Shown piece by piece: positions 26,037 through 35,249 of a stretch of DNA of 50,409 bases. The stretch covers positions 1 to 50,409 of the forward strand of contig JALFRV010000192.1 of the NCBI GenBank assembly GCA_022778905.1, read 5' to 3'. Below the pieces are notes generated by a model, which had not been told where the DNA came from, ran no database searches, and was given only the letters and a program-made list of their open reading frames with translations. The position numbers were made by a program, and so were the translations under genes. Source of the stretch: Prevotella sp. (GTDB taxonomy: Bacteria; Bacteroidota; Bacteroidia; Bacteroidales; Bacteroidaceae). Positions within the stretch are counted from its first letter, which is position 1. Every line of letters starts with the position of its first letter.

Positions 26037-26915
26037 ATGAAAACAATGAAACTAAGACCCATACTGACAGTCCTGCTGACCGTAGGCCTTTGGATGCCGG
26101 TCATGAGCAAACCGAAACCGAAACGTTATCAGGTTGCCGCCTGTGACTGGATGATGCTCAAGCGCCAGAAATTAGGCGAGTTTGCCTTGGCCAAGCAGAT
26201 CGGAGCCGACGGAGTGGAGCTCGACATGGGCTCCTTGGGCAAACGCGTGCTCTTTGAGAACCAGCTTCGCGATCCCGAAAAGGCCGCCCTCTTCCGCCGC
26301 ACCGCCGACAGTCTCGGCATACGGGTGCCTTCCGTCGCCATGAGTGGGTTCTTCGCCCAGAATCTGATCACGCGTGAGAATTACTTGGATCTTGTCCGCG
26401 ACTGCTTCAACAGCATGAAGATCTTCGGCACGAAGGTCGCCTTTCTGCCCTTGGGAGGCAGTGGCCGCGAGTGGCAGGCGGCCGGTGCACAGCACGATGA
26501 GCTGGTCCGTCGGCTTCGTGCCATCGGTGAGCTGGCCGTCAAGGAGGGCGTGACCGTAGGCCTGAGGACCGGTGAAAGCGCTGCATATGATAAGCGCCTG
26601 CTCAAGGAAATCAAAAGCAAGGGCATCAAGATCTATTTCAACTTCCAGGTAGCTGCCGATGCCGGGCGCGACATCTGTGAGGAATTGAGGCTCCTCGGAC
26701 GCAAGAACATCATCCAGATCCATGCCAGCAACACCGACGGAAAAAATCTCCGTGAGGATCCCGAGATCAATATGCCGGCCATCAAGCAGACGCTCGACAA
26801 GATGGGATGGAGCGGATGGCTCGTCGTCGAGCGCAGTCGCGACACGCGGTTTGTGCGCGATGTGAAGCGCAACTTCGGTAACAACGTCGCCTACCTGAAA
26901 GAGGTGTTCCAATGA
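26037..26915 (+). CDS. Secreted sugar-phosphate isomerase/epimerase-like TIM-barrel protein
   Basis: 292 residues from the ATG at 26037, which gives signal MKTMKLRPILTVLLTVGLWMPVMS. An earlier in-frame ATG adds 32 residues unlike a signal peptide. The rest is a xylose-isomerase-like TIM barrel (AP endonuclease 2 superfamily): IGADGVELDMG, IRVPSVAMSGFF, VAFLPLGGSG, VTVGLRTGES, IIQIHASNTDG and GWLVVERSRD, the Glu and His residues of which usually bind a metal ion. Such exported members are common in Bacteroidetes carbohydrate loci, but their substrate is mostly unknown. It is single, between array C and the DUF4957/SusC/SusD operon. A compound hairpin lies just after its stop. Confidence 0.85.
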   Translation: MKTMKLRPILTVLLTVGLWMPVMSKPKPKRYQVAACDWMMLKRQKLGEFALAKQIGADGVELDMGSLGKRVLFENQLRDPEKAALFRRTADSLGIRVPSVAMSGFFAQNLITRENYLDLVRDCFNSMKIFGTKVAFLPLGGSGREWQAAGAQHDELVRRLRAIGELAVKEGVTVGLRTGESAAYDKRLLKEIKSKGIKIYFNFQVAADAGRDICEELRLLGRKNIIQIHASNTDGKNLREDPEINMPAIKQTLDKMGWSGWLVVERSRDTRFVRDVKRNFGNNVAYLKEVFQ

Positions 26916-26924
26916 GGACATAGG

Positions 26925-26963
26925 AATGCGCGTCATGAAAGGAACGCTTTCAGCCGGCGCATT
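26925..26963 (+). terminator. Compound hairpin after the TIM-barrel gene
   Basis: Outer arms AATGCGC/GCGCATT enclose an inner TGAAAG/CTTTCA stem with a five-base loop. No T-tract follows, so it may be a structural or processing element rather than a terminator. Confidence 0.4.
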
Positions 26964-27057
26964 GGAAAGATGACTACCTGTGAAGGTTTCCGCTGAGAGC
27001 ACGCAATCGCTTTGTGTGAGATCAATATTCTTTAATACTAATAACTGATAATTGTAT

Positions 27058-28545
27058 ATGATGATGAAAAAATGGATGAGAAGTCTCAGCCAAGTGTGCA
27101 AGGGGGGCCTGATGGCGTTTGCTGTCGTGGCCATGGCTTCATGCGCGGATGGCTTTGATAATGATGAGACGTTCACCAGCAAGGTGACTAACAGTCAATT
27201 GGATTCTCCTGAACTGACAGCTAAAAGCTTCAGTAGCAAAGTCAATGCAGACGGTTCGGAAAGTGTACAAGTGACCTGGACGGTTGTCCCGGGTGCGAGT
27301 GCGTATCGCTGTATCGTCAATAACGTGGACGATCCGGCACATCCTGTAGAGGTCTTCAACCGTCTTGTGGATGGTACATCCTTCTTGTTTTCCAAGGCAG
27401 AAGATACCAATTATTCTGTCAGCATACAGACAATTGCCAATACAAAGTTGGGCAATAAGGATGCTGCAGATCCCACGGTGTACGCTTACAGCACGCTGGT
27501 TCCTGCGCAGGTCATACCGGCAGGAAGCGACATAGTAGAGTTTGTCAAGAAAAACATGATTGACACGGAAGACGAGCAGGCCTTCGAATTGGAAGCCGGA
27601 GCAAGTTATACGATCAACGGCGAACTCGATTTCGGACTGCACCCTGTCACTTTCCGGGGCAACAAGGTCAATCGTTCCAAGGTGACGTTCGGCGTGGATG
27701 GGGTGATCAGAACCGCTGCGGGACTGAAGCTGAAGTTCATCAATTTCGATTGTACGGAACAGGCTTCGGTGGGCGTTGTCGAATGTTCGTCTATCCCATA
27801 TACCCAACTCGAAGGTCCCAACTTCGGCATGCAGGACAAGGCTTATTATCTGAAGAGCCCGATCCTGATGCAGGAATGCAACTTCAGGAACGTGCAGCGC
27901 TGCCTTTTCTATACAGGTCAACTGGCTTGGGGCATTGAAGATGTCCGCGTCAATGACTGCATCGTGCAGCTCGACTGCGATGGAAGCAGTTTCGGAAATG
28001 GGGCTTTGCTTTGCACCTATAGTGGTACTTGCTATTACAAGGGCGCTTCTTCGTGGACCAGTGCAATACGCAATATCACGATGAAGAACAGCACTTTCTA
28101 CAATCTGAAGAACAATTCCAAGAATCGGGCAATTCGTTTCTTCACCAACACTTTCTCTCGTGTCTTTGATACAAACTATGGTAGTGCGACAGTCGAGAAC
28201 TGCACATTCTATAAGGTGTTCACAGGTAAGGAATTTGCAAACAATACGCCCAATCGCAAAGAATACAGTATAAAATTCAATAAAAATGTGACCTATGATT
28301 GCTTCCGGTTGCAGAAGTTCATACAGACCGGCTGTACGCTGAGCGTGGATATGACGACCAATACTTGCTTTGGAGTGACAGAGGCAACGGACGGAACGGA
28401 TAAACAGCGTTGTGCTGTTGAGGAAGATGCCAATTTCGTAGGACCTGTTGATCGGCCATTGGACTTGAGTCTTGAAAAAGGCGGGGTCAACTTTAAGGCT
28501 CAGGGAACAGTCTCCAGTCAGAGCGGAGATCCGCGATGGTGGTAA
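27058..28545 (+). CDS. Surface lipoprotein with DUF4957/DUF5123-like beta-helix, SusE/F position
   Basis: 495 residues; the lipoprotein signal ends in MASCADGF with Cys29 as the lipid site. Three consecutive ATGs (27058, 27061, 27064) make the exact start uncertain. A fibronectin-III-like domain (about 45-150) with VTWTVVPGASAYRCIVN is followed by a pectate-lyase-like right-handed helix with cysteine-rich, Asn-rich turns (about 180-480) ending in a short GDPRWW. I associate this layout with DUF4957/DUF5123 proteins of pectin loci, thought to bind glycan at the surface. It precedes susC by 30 bases and is probably co-transcribed. GC content is lower than in the flanking hydrolases. Confidence 0.75.
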   Translation: MMMKKWMRSLSQVCKGGLMAFAVVAMASCADGFDNDETFTSKVTNSQLDSPELTAKSFSSKVNADGSESVQVTWTVVPGASAYRCIVNNVDDPAHPVEVFNRLVDGTSFLFSKAEDTNYSVSIQTIANTKLGNKDAADPTVYAYSTLVPAQVIPAGSDIVEFVKKNMIDTEDEQAFELEAGASYTINGELDFGLHPVTFRGNKVNRSKVTFGVDGVIRTAAGLKLKFINFDCTEQASVGVVECSSIPYTQLEGPNFGMQDKAYYLKSPILMQECNFRNVQRCLFYTGQLAWGIEDVRVNDCIVQLDCDGSSFGNGALLCTYSGTCYYKGASSWTSAIRNITMKNSTFYNLKNNSKNRAIRFFTNTFSRVFDTNYGSATVENCTFYKVFTGKEFANNTPNRKEYSIKFNKNVTYDCFRLQKFIQTGCTLSVDMTTNTCFGVTEATDGTDKQRCAVEEDANFVGPVDRPLDLSLEKGGVNFKAQGTVSSQSGDPRWW

Positions 28546-28575
28546 ACAGAGTATTAACTTGAATTAGATTACACA

Positions 28576-31500
28576 ATGAAAAGATATATTAAAATGTTGG
28601 CTTTGTGCCTGGCACTCATTTGCGCGGTGCCAGCCTTAGCGCAAGACAAAGTGGTCAAGGGAACTGTTGTTGATGAGACTGGAGAACCTGTCATCGGCGC
28701 AACAGTCCGGATTCAGGGGACCAAAGTGGCGACGGTGACCGATTTGGATGGAAACTATTCGATAACTGTACCTGCAAATGGCAAGATCCTGATATCCTAT
28801 ATCGGATATAAGGATGCGGTCACAGCTGGAGGCAAAATCCAGTTGGCTTCCAGCAATAATGAACTAAACGAAGTGGTTGTTGTCGGATATGGCACGCAGA
28901 AGAAAAGCCATTTGACCGGCTCGGTGGAAACAGTGCCGATGGATGCCGTACAGGATATCTCGACTGGAAACTTGGCGAGCGCCTTAAGCGGATTAGTGAA
29001 CGGCATCAGTGTGTCAGGCGGACAGGCCCGACCAGGTGAACAGGCCTCAATCTATGTGCGTAATGCGGATGACATGGGAGCCATCGGTGTCGCAGCACAA
29101 CAGCCTCTTTATGTAATCGATGGCTTTATTCTGAACGCCGAGGCCTTCAACAATCTCGATGCCTCGTCAATCGAGTCAATCTCGGTCTTGAAAGATGCTG
29201 CTGCGGCTGTTTATGGAGCTCGCGCCGCCAATGGCGTCATCTTGGTGACGACAAAGAAAGGTAAGCTCGGGGCGCCCACGATCACTTACAGCGGTACGAT
29301 CGGTATCACGGATGCCGTCAGCACGCCCAAGATGCTCTCGGCTTATCAATATGGAAAATTGTGGAATGCAACCCGGATGGCTGATCAATCAGAAACGGAC
29401 ATCAGACTTCAATACGATCTCTTCCAGGCAGATGAACTCGAAGCAATGAAAAGCCTTCATTACGATCTTTTGAACCAATACTGGAAAACGGCCTTGACGC
29501 ATCAGCATGCTGTCAACCTGAGTGGAGCGACAGATCGTGCAAACTATTTTGCCAATGTGGCTTACTTCACACAGGACGGTAACTTGGGTAAACTGGATTA
29601 TGATCGCTGGAATTTCAGGGCTGGCGTAGATGTAAAAGTGAGCAACTGGTGGAAGGCTTCATTGAGCGTTTCCGGTGATTACGGAAAGCGCAATCAGCCC
29701 TTGATGAAAGTACAGGGAAGCAGTGCCAATAAGGATTACATCTCTCTCCTGACCCATCCGCAATATGTTCCGGAAAGCCTCAACGGGCTTCCGTTGGCGA
29801 ATTATGGCATCACAAATACGGAGTATTATGCACAGCAGGATTACAACTATGAGTATTTGCAGAATTCCAATGATTACACACGGAACATGACAGCTAATAC
29901 TTATATCAACGGATCCATGGAATATGACTTCGGATGGAGCAAGATATTGAAAGGTCTCAAACTGCGTGTAAGCTATTCGAAAGCAATCTCCACGTCGAAG
30001 AGCAATGAATTCGGCACATCTTTCAAGGTGTATAAGCTGACCACGCGTGCAGGAAGTGGCGAACACCTTTATACGCCCGTCCCAGGCCAGGGAGATGCTG
30101 ACTATTATCAGAATGTGATCTTAGCCAGTGAGAACTTCCAGCTCGGGCATAACAACGCTGCTGTTTCCAATGGTACGGATGGCGGATATCTGCAGCGCAC
30201 AATGGATCGGAGCGATAACTATCAGCTTAATTTCACGGTCTCATATGCCCGTGACTTCGGTCTGCATCATGTCAATGCGCTGTTCTCAATTGAAAAGTCT
30301 GAATACGAATACGAGGATTTGTTAGGACAAGGGACAAAGCCTTATGTCTTCTCAACAGGCCAATCCAATTCGATCAACACTACTGACGGAGGTATAACCA
30401 GCTCAAGATGGGGTCGCTCCGAATCAGGTACGCTTTCCTATGTTGGTCGCGTGAACTACGATTACGCTGATCGCTATCTCTTAGAGTTCCTTCTTCGCTC
30501 CGATGCATCAACCAAGTTCGCTCCCGAGAATTATTGGGGATACTTCCCGTCTCTAAGTGCCGGCTGGGTCGTAAGCGAAGAATCCTGGATGAAGAAAGCC
30601 AAATGGCTCGACTTCCTTAAACTTAGAGCATCTTTTGGTCTTACGGGTCGCGATAACATTTCTGCCTGGCAGTGGATGCAGACATATAGTGTGGCATCTG
30701 ATAAAGGCGCTGTTATCGGCTACAATGGGCCGGCCGGCAGCCACATAACTGTCGGGAACGCGTCTGTGAATCGTGATGTCCATTGGGATAAGTCTTATAA
30801 ATTCAACTTCGGATTGGACTTCGGGTTCTTGAGCAACAGGCTTACGGGTTCGTTAGATGCCTACTATGTGTGGGACAGAGACATGCTTCTTTCATGGTCG
30901 GGCTCCGTTCCGAGTACGGTAGGGACATCCTCCGCTTCTCAGAATTACGGCAAGATGGACAGCTACGGCGCAGAACTTTCACTGACATGGCGTGACAAAA
31001 TCGGGAAGGATTTCAAGTATCGGGTGGGTATAAACACCGGCTTGTCTGACAACGAAGTGTTGTTGATGGATTGGCCCACGGCTAATCTGTATCGTTCGAT
31101 TACGAAAGGAAGCCGTACGGATATGGGCACATGGGGCATGCAGTGCATAGGTATGTTCCGCAGTTACCAAGATATTGAGGAGTATTTCGCGCAATATAAC
31201 ATCACAAGTTATATGGGCATGACCAAGGATCAGATACGTCCGGGCATGTTGATCTATAAGGATGTACGCGGCCCACAGCTGACGGACGAGAAGGGAAGGA
31301 CTTATAATGAGGGTCCGGACGGGATCGTTGACACGGACAATGACTTGGTTCAGCTTTCCAACAGATCCAATCCTTATCACTTTACCTTGAATTTAGGTGC
31401 TGACTACAAAGACTTTTCGGTAACGGCCCAATTAGGAGCGAGCTGGGGAGGATACAGTCTGGTCCCTTCGTCGGCATTGACGCCAAATGACGGAACCAAC

Positions 31501-31905
31501 AATGGATATAACACGCTTGAATGGGTCAACATGCCTTCATTCTGGAATACGGACAACATGTTTGTGTATGAGGACGTCTATGATGCGCAAGGCAATCTCA
31601 CCGTAGCGCAAAACCGCGATGGCTACTATCCTAACATGCGCTTTGCGAGTGTGAACAGTACGGCCTCTACCTTCTGGCGCGTAAGCGGCACAAGGGTCAC
31701 TCTTAACAGATTGACGGTTGCTTATAAATTGCCGAAGAAAGTCACTGACTGGATTGGAATACAGAATGCCCGCCTCAATGTGACCGGCCAGAATCTGCTG
31801 AGTCTATATAATCCGTATCCCGATCATTTCATTGACCCCATGATGGGCTATGGAGTCTATCCGACTCTGCGCAAGTTTACGGTGGGTCTCAATGTCACAT
31901 TCTAA
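28576..31905 (+). CDS. susC: SusC/RagA-type TonB-linked outer-membrane transporter
   Basis: 1109 residues. Signal peptide ending PALAQ; then a carboxypeptidase-regulatory-like domain (about 24-100, VVKGTVVDETGEPVIGATV), a plug (about 105-230, with NEVVVVGYGTQKKSHLTGSV and the PLYVIDGF, SIESISVLKDAAAAVYGARAANGVILVTTKKG blocks split over residues 180-225) and a 22-strand barrel to the C-terminal aromatic. It imports oligosaccharides in complex with the SusD lipoprotein, powered by TonB. No N-terminal STN domain is present, so it does not itself signal to an anti-sigma factor. The 12-base gap to susD shows one operon. AT-richer than the neighbouring enzymes. Confidence 0.97.
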   Translation: MKRYIKMLALCLALICAVPALAQDKVVKGTVVDETGEPVIGATVRIQGTKVATVTDLDGNYSITVPANGKILISYIGYKDAVTAGGKIQLASSNNELNEVVVVGYGTQKKSHLTGSVETVPMDAVQDISTGNLASALSGLVNGISVSGGQARPGEQASIYVRNADDMGAIGVAAQQPLYVIDGFILNAEAFNNLDASSIESISVLKDAAAAVYGARAANGVILVTTKKGKLGAPTITYSGTIGITDAVSTPKMLSAYQYGKLWNATRMADQSETDIRLQYDLFQADELEAMKSLHYDLLNQYWKTALTHQHAVNLSGATDRANYFANVAYFTQDGNLGKLDYDRWNFRAGVDVKVSNWWKASLSVSGDYGKRNQPLMKVQGSSANKDYISLLTHPQYVPESLNGLPLANYGITNTEYYAQQDYNYEYLQNSNDYTRNMTANTYINGSMEYDFGWSKILKGLKLRVSYSKAISTSKSNEFGTSFKVYKLTTRAGSGEHLYTPVPGQGDADYYQNVILASENFQLGHNNAAVSNGTDGGYLQRTMDRSDNYQLNFTVSYARDFGLHHVNALFSIEKSEYEYEDLLGQGTKPYVFSTGQSNSINTTDGGITSSRWGRSESGTLSYVGRVNYDYADRYLLEFLLRSDASTKFAPENYWGYFPSLSAGWVVSEESWMKKAKWLDFLKLRASFGLTGRDNISAWQWMQTYSVASDKGAVIGYNGPAGSHITVGNASVNRDVHWDKSYKFNFGLDFGFLSNRLTGSLDAYYVWDRDMLLSWSGSVPSTVGTSSASQNYGKMDSYGAELSLTWRDKIGKDFKYRVGINTGLSDNEVLLMDWPTANLYRSITKGSRTDMGTWGMQCIGMFRSYQDIEEYFAQYNITSYMGMTKDQIRPGMLIYKDVRGPQLTDEKGRTYNEGPDGIVDTDNDLVQLSNRSNPYHFTLNLGADYKDFSVTAQLGASWGGYSLVPSSALTPNDGTNNGYNTLEWVNMPSFWNTDNMFVYEDVYDAQGNLTVAQNRDGYYPNMRFASVNSTASTFWRVSGTRVTLNRLTVAYKLPKKVTDWIGIQNARLNVTGQNLLSLYNPYPDHFIDPMMGYGVYPTLRKFTVGLNVTF

Positions 31906-31917
31906 AAGCATAACATT

Positions 31918-34194
31918 ATGAAAAAGCTTAAATATTCGAGTGTTTTCCTTTCCGGAGCCTTGGTCTCCATGGCTCTTACGTCATGTAGCGATGACTTTTT
32001 GAAGGAAAAAAGAAACTATGATAATGTCAGCACCGAGATATACAATTATTATGAAGGCGCTGACGGTCGTATCAATGACCTCTATTATTGGTGCAACCCC
32101 AATATCCAGGGAGCTACGGGAGGACGCCTGTGGCAGTTTGTCAGCATGGGTATGGTCGAGGAACAGACCCAGAGCACAGAAGAATATGCGGGGCTGAATG
32201 TTTTCGTTGACCCCCAGACTGATCTTAACACTGTCAGCGGAACGAACCAATCGCCAGATTATTTTCAAGGTGGAAACGCTTACGTAATGAGCAACTCGAC
32301 ATGGGGGCGCATACGCAGCGTGAACGAAACGATCGCGGGAATAGAAGCCGGGACGCTTTCAGAAGGTGAGAAAAGCGAGTTGCTCGGGCAGGCTTATTTC
32401 TTCCGTGCCTGGTGCTATTATCAGCTCTTCCGGTTCTATGGCGGCGTTCCGATCATCAGGACCGTGATGGATCCGACCGAAGGATCTGTGGTTCCCCGCT
32501 CGTCGGCATCTGATGTCGTCGCGTTCATGGTCGCAGATCTGAACAAGTCTGCAGAGATGTTGCGTGCCCGAACGGTTGAGAGCAGGTGGGAAAGTGCGGA
32601 CTACGGGCGTGTCACTTCAGGCGCGGCGCTGGCGCTGAAAGATCGCATTCTGCTCCTCTGGGCAAGTCCTTTGTTCAACCGGAGCAATGACAAGGCCCGT
32701 TGGGACAGTGCGTATGCGACTGCAAAAGCGGATCTCAACGTGATCAACCAATGCGGCTTCGGCCTGGCCTACGAGGGCAATCCGGGTAAGAACGGATCCA
32801 ATTGGGCGAAGCTGTTCTTGGACGGAGCGAACAATCCGGAAGCCGTCTACGTGTCGCTCTACAATACTACGGTGCCCGATCTGACCCCCGATTACCAGCG
32901 CAATAACACGTGGGAGCAGCAGATACGTCCGGCTAACACGCTGGGCAACAACGGCAAGACGCCCTCGGCCATGATCGTTGACCTGTTTCCGATGAGAGAC
33001 GGAAAGAGGCCTGCAAGCTACACATCCTATACGAAGACCGAACCTTCTGCCATTCCCTATGACAGTGATCATCCTTATCTGAACCGTGATCCGCGTTTCT
33101 ATCGCACGTTTGCGTTCCCGGGGGCGTATTGGCGCTTCAATGGCGATCCCAACACTTCTACCAGCTGCAATCCGTATACGGGCGACAAATACATCCTCTG
33201 GAACTATGTCTGGTATAACGACCCTGCCAAATACAACGATCCTAAGAGCTCGGACAGTTATGGTGCCGACAATCTTTTGGGAAGCGTTCACGGCATGTAT
33301 GTCCGCAAGTTCTCGGATGATCTTGATGTCAATGCTTCTCCGAATTATGTCTTCCAGACTGAAGGCAAGGCCGTAGGCTTCCGCCGATGCAATACACCTA
33401 CGATGGAGATCCGTTATACAGAGGTCTTGCTCAACTTGGCTGAGGCTGCCTGTGGAGCGGGCCATCCCGACGAGGCCGTACAGATTCTGCAGCGCATCCG
33501 GGCCAGAGTCGGCTATACGGCTGACAACAATTACGGTCTGTCTGCAAATCTCTCCGGTGATCAGGCGGCCTGTATGGCTGCCATCCTTTATGAGCGTCAG
33601 ATCGAGTTTGCATACGAAGGCAAGCGCTTCCAGGATCTTCGCCGATGGCTTCTCTTTGATGGAGGGACCGGCTTCGCAGGCATCGGTGCTACGCCTTTGA
33701 CCGGTTGGGGAGGCAATACATGCACCTGGTTAGGCTTCAAGCCGCTGAACGGACAGCGGCGGGAGAACATGGAGTTCCGCCTGCAGGATGCCTATAACTA
33801 TACCGATGGTACAAGCGGGCGCACGTGGACGGTGACAAGCGCCAATCCCGAAGAGCGGGATGCTTCCAATCCGGACCCGATCATCAAGCTCATGAAGCGT
33901 GCGGAGCGCGACGCATATGCCGTGGATCCGAGCGAGAGCATCGTCAAGAAGCCATTTGCCGAGCAGCTGGATAACCTGACGGCATTCTACAATAAGTATC
34001 TCGTGCGGAAGAATCTGAAGGGCGATGGGTATGACAGCAACAACCTGCCTCAATACATCAACTTCAAGCCGCGCTATTATATACTGGGTCTGACGCAGTC
34101 GGCACAGATCAACAATCCGAAGTTAGAGCAGACCGTCGGATGGGAAGACTACCAGACGGGAAGTCCCAGCGGAACCTTCGATCCGATCAAGTAA
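31918..34194 (+). CDS. susD: SusD/RagB-type glycan-binding lipoprotein
   Basis: 758 residues, long for SusD (commonly 500-650). Lipoprotein signal ends in MALTSC, Cys23. TPR-like helices include RAWCYYQLFRFYGGVPIIR, a family hallmark, and the later RYTEVLLNLAEAACGAGH and AILYERQIEFAYEGKRFQDLRRW blocks. An inserted region (about residues 590-690) has the aromatic-rich LTGWGGNTCTWLGFKPLNG. It sits on the outer surface, binds glycan and closes over SusC. Ligand is unknown but context suggests pectin oligosaccharides. A strong terminator follows, so the susC/susD operon ends here. Confidence 0.97.
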   Translation: MKKLKYSSVFLSGALVSMALTSCSDDFLKEKRNYDNVSTEIYNYYEGADGRINDLYYWCNPNIQGATGGRLWQFVSMGMVEEQTQSTEEYAGLNVFVDPQTDLNTVSGTNQSPDYFQGGNAYVMSNSTWGRIRSVNETIAGIEAGTLSEGEKSELLGQAYFFRAWCYYQLFRFYGGVPIIRTVMDPTEGSVVPRSSASDVVAFMVADLNKSAEMLRARTVESRWESADYGRVTSGAALALKDRILLLWASPLFNRSNDKARWDSAYATAKADLNVINQCGFGLAYEGNPGKNGSNWAKLFLDGANNPEAVYVSLYNTTVPDLTPDYQRNNTWEQQIRPANTLGNNGKTPSAMIVDLFPMRDGKRPASYTSYTKTEPSAIPYDSDHPYLNRDPRFYRTFAFPGAYWRFNGDPNTSTSCNPYTGDKYILWNYVWYNDPAKYNDPKSSDSYGADNLLGSVHGMYVRKFSDDLDVNASPNYVFQTEGKAVGFRRCNTPTMEIRYTEVLLNLAEAACGAGHPDEAVQILQRIRARVGYTADNNYGLSANLSGDQAACMAAILYERQIEFAYEGKRFQDLRRWLLFDGGTGFAGIGATPLTGWGGNTCTWLGFKPLNGQRRENMEFRLQDAYNYTDGTSGRTWTVTSANPEERDASNPDPIIKLMKRAERDAYAVDPSESIVKKPFAEQLDNLTAFYNKYLVRKNLKGDGYDSNNLPQYINFKPRYYILGLTQSAQINNPKLEQTVGWEDYQTGSPSGTFDPIK

Positions 34195-34209
34195 CAAGCC
34201 TTCAATCAT

Positions 34210-34250
34210 GAGAACGGCAGGTCAGCTGTTGGCTTGCCGTTCTCTTTTTT
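34210..34250 (+). terminator. Rho-independent terminator of the SusC/SusD operon
   Basis: GAGAACGGCA (34210-34219) pairs with TGCCGTTCTC (34235-34244), followed by six T. It lies 16 bases after the susD stop. Confidence 0.9.
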
Positions 34251-34511
34251 CATGCCCTGCCCATGGCGGGCGCCATTGGCCGCAGGGCTTTCCATGCGGT
34301 GTCACGTTCCCTCGTGTGCGGAACAGATCCGTCTCGGAATATATTTGACAATGCCAGACGGCTGATCCTGCATAATCATTCATCCTTGACAGTCGTCCCG
34401 TAAATCTCGGACGGACCAGTTGTCCGGACCGTCCGTGATCGCCTCCTGACGCGTCTTGAAATGCGTCAAAATATTTTTTCTTTACATCTATTTATTTTCC
34501 CCATATCGTAT
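34251..34511. other. Gene-free stretch before array D
   Basis: Nothing convincing was seen here: no ORF with a signal or motif and no clear promoter. Together with array D and 34600-34856 it makes a gap of over 600 bases between susD and the PL1 remnant. Confidence 0.5.
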
Positions 34512-34599
34512 ATGATTGTTCCGTGCCGTCAAGAGCTGTCCTTTGGGTCGGCCGGAGGATAGCTCCGGCGCCCCCGGAGGATAGTTTTCGCCGGCTTGG
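34512..34599 (+). repeat. 22-bp tandem repeat array D (4 units, diverged)
   Basis: Units begin at 34512, 34534, 34556 and 34578. The periodicity is exact but the units are more degenerate than in B or C. Unit starts read ATGATTG, AGCTGTC, AGGATAG and AGGATAG, with GGCCGG or CCCCGG endings. Units 2 and 3 again oppose each other (AGCTGTCC / GGATAGCT, one mismatch). Confidence 0.7.
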
Positions 34600-34856
34600 C
34601 GCGTCATTGAAGCGTGGTCGGACGGTGTTTTTGCAAGTTTATGCAGATAGCGGAAGGTTGCGTGTGGCATGACAATGCTGGATCGTTTGAATATTTCAAG
34701 ACATTTTGTCGCACGGCATTTGAAGTGTCAAGCGGGGGATCCGGCTTCGGCAGTTGATCGGTCCGCAGTCTGCCGGGCATCCATAAATGCGTGCAGGAGA
34801 ATGGACAAATCCGAGGTTGGTGCGTCTTTAAGGAAAAACTCAGATAAAGTGCGATC

Positions 34857-34994
34857 ATGACAACAGACAGATGGATATGGCTCATAGGCAGCCAGCTGGT
34901 CAGCCTGACGGGATCTGCCGAGGAGCTGGCCTTTCCCGGTGCGGAGGGCTATGGACGCTTCACCACCGGCGGGAAGCGTGTGGAGGATCGGTGA
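34857..34994 (+). pseudogene. Truncated PL1 pectate lyase remnant
   Basis: A 45-codon frame opens with a short hydrophobic, signal-like stretch and then reads LAFPGAEGYGRFTTGGK before a few residues and a stop. FPGAEGxGrFTxGGRGG is the diagnostic N-terminal motif of Bacteroidetes PL1 pectate lyases, and the intact gene 256 bases downstream carries the same block as FPGAEGGGMFSFGGRGG. The match ends exactly where the conserved beta-helix should begin (GGR/GGK then VEDR stop), and no continuation was found in the following bases in the other frames. This is the start of a second PL1 gene whose body was deleted. Confidence 0.8.
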
Positions 34995-35153
34995 AAAAAA
35001 TGATGCGGTCGATTGACATTGTTCTTTCTCTTTCGTCTTATAAATAGAATGCAGTCGTTAACTGAAATGTTTTTCCGTCTTTCATGGGCACAATACCGTT
35101 TGGAGACCGGCCGCAAGGGCATGCCGGCGGTAGCGGGCAGCCGGTCCGGAACG

Positions 35154-35181
35154 CCGGCCTGCCGTCTGACACGCAGGCCGG
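35154..35181 (+). promoter_or_regulatory. GC-rich hairpin in the leader of the PL1 gene
   Basis: CCGGCCTGC and GCAGGCCGG form a perfect 9-bp stem with a ten-base loop, 69 bases before the ATG at 35250. No T-tract follows, so it is more likely a leader structure than a terminator. Confidence 0.4.
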
Positions 35182-35249
35182 AGGGAGCCAGGGACGATGG
35201 AAACGCGGACACTTGAAGCAAACAGAACAATTTATATACACAACTAATC

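Noticed and set aside
28576..31905. SusC as a sigma-signalling (STN-containing) receptor
   Set aside because: The mature protein begins directly with the carboxypeptidase-regulatory-like domain; no STN domain is present.
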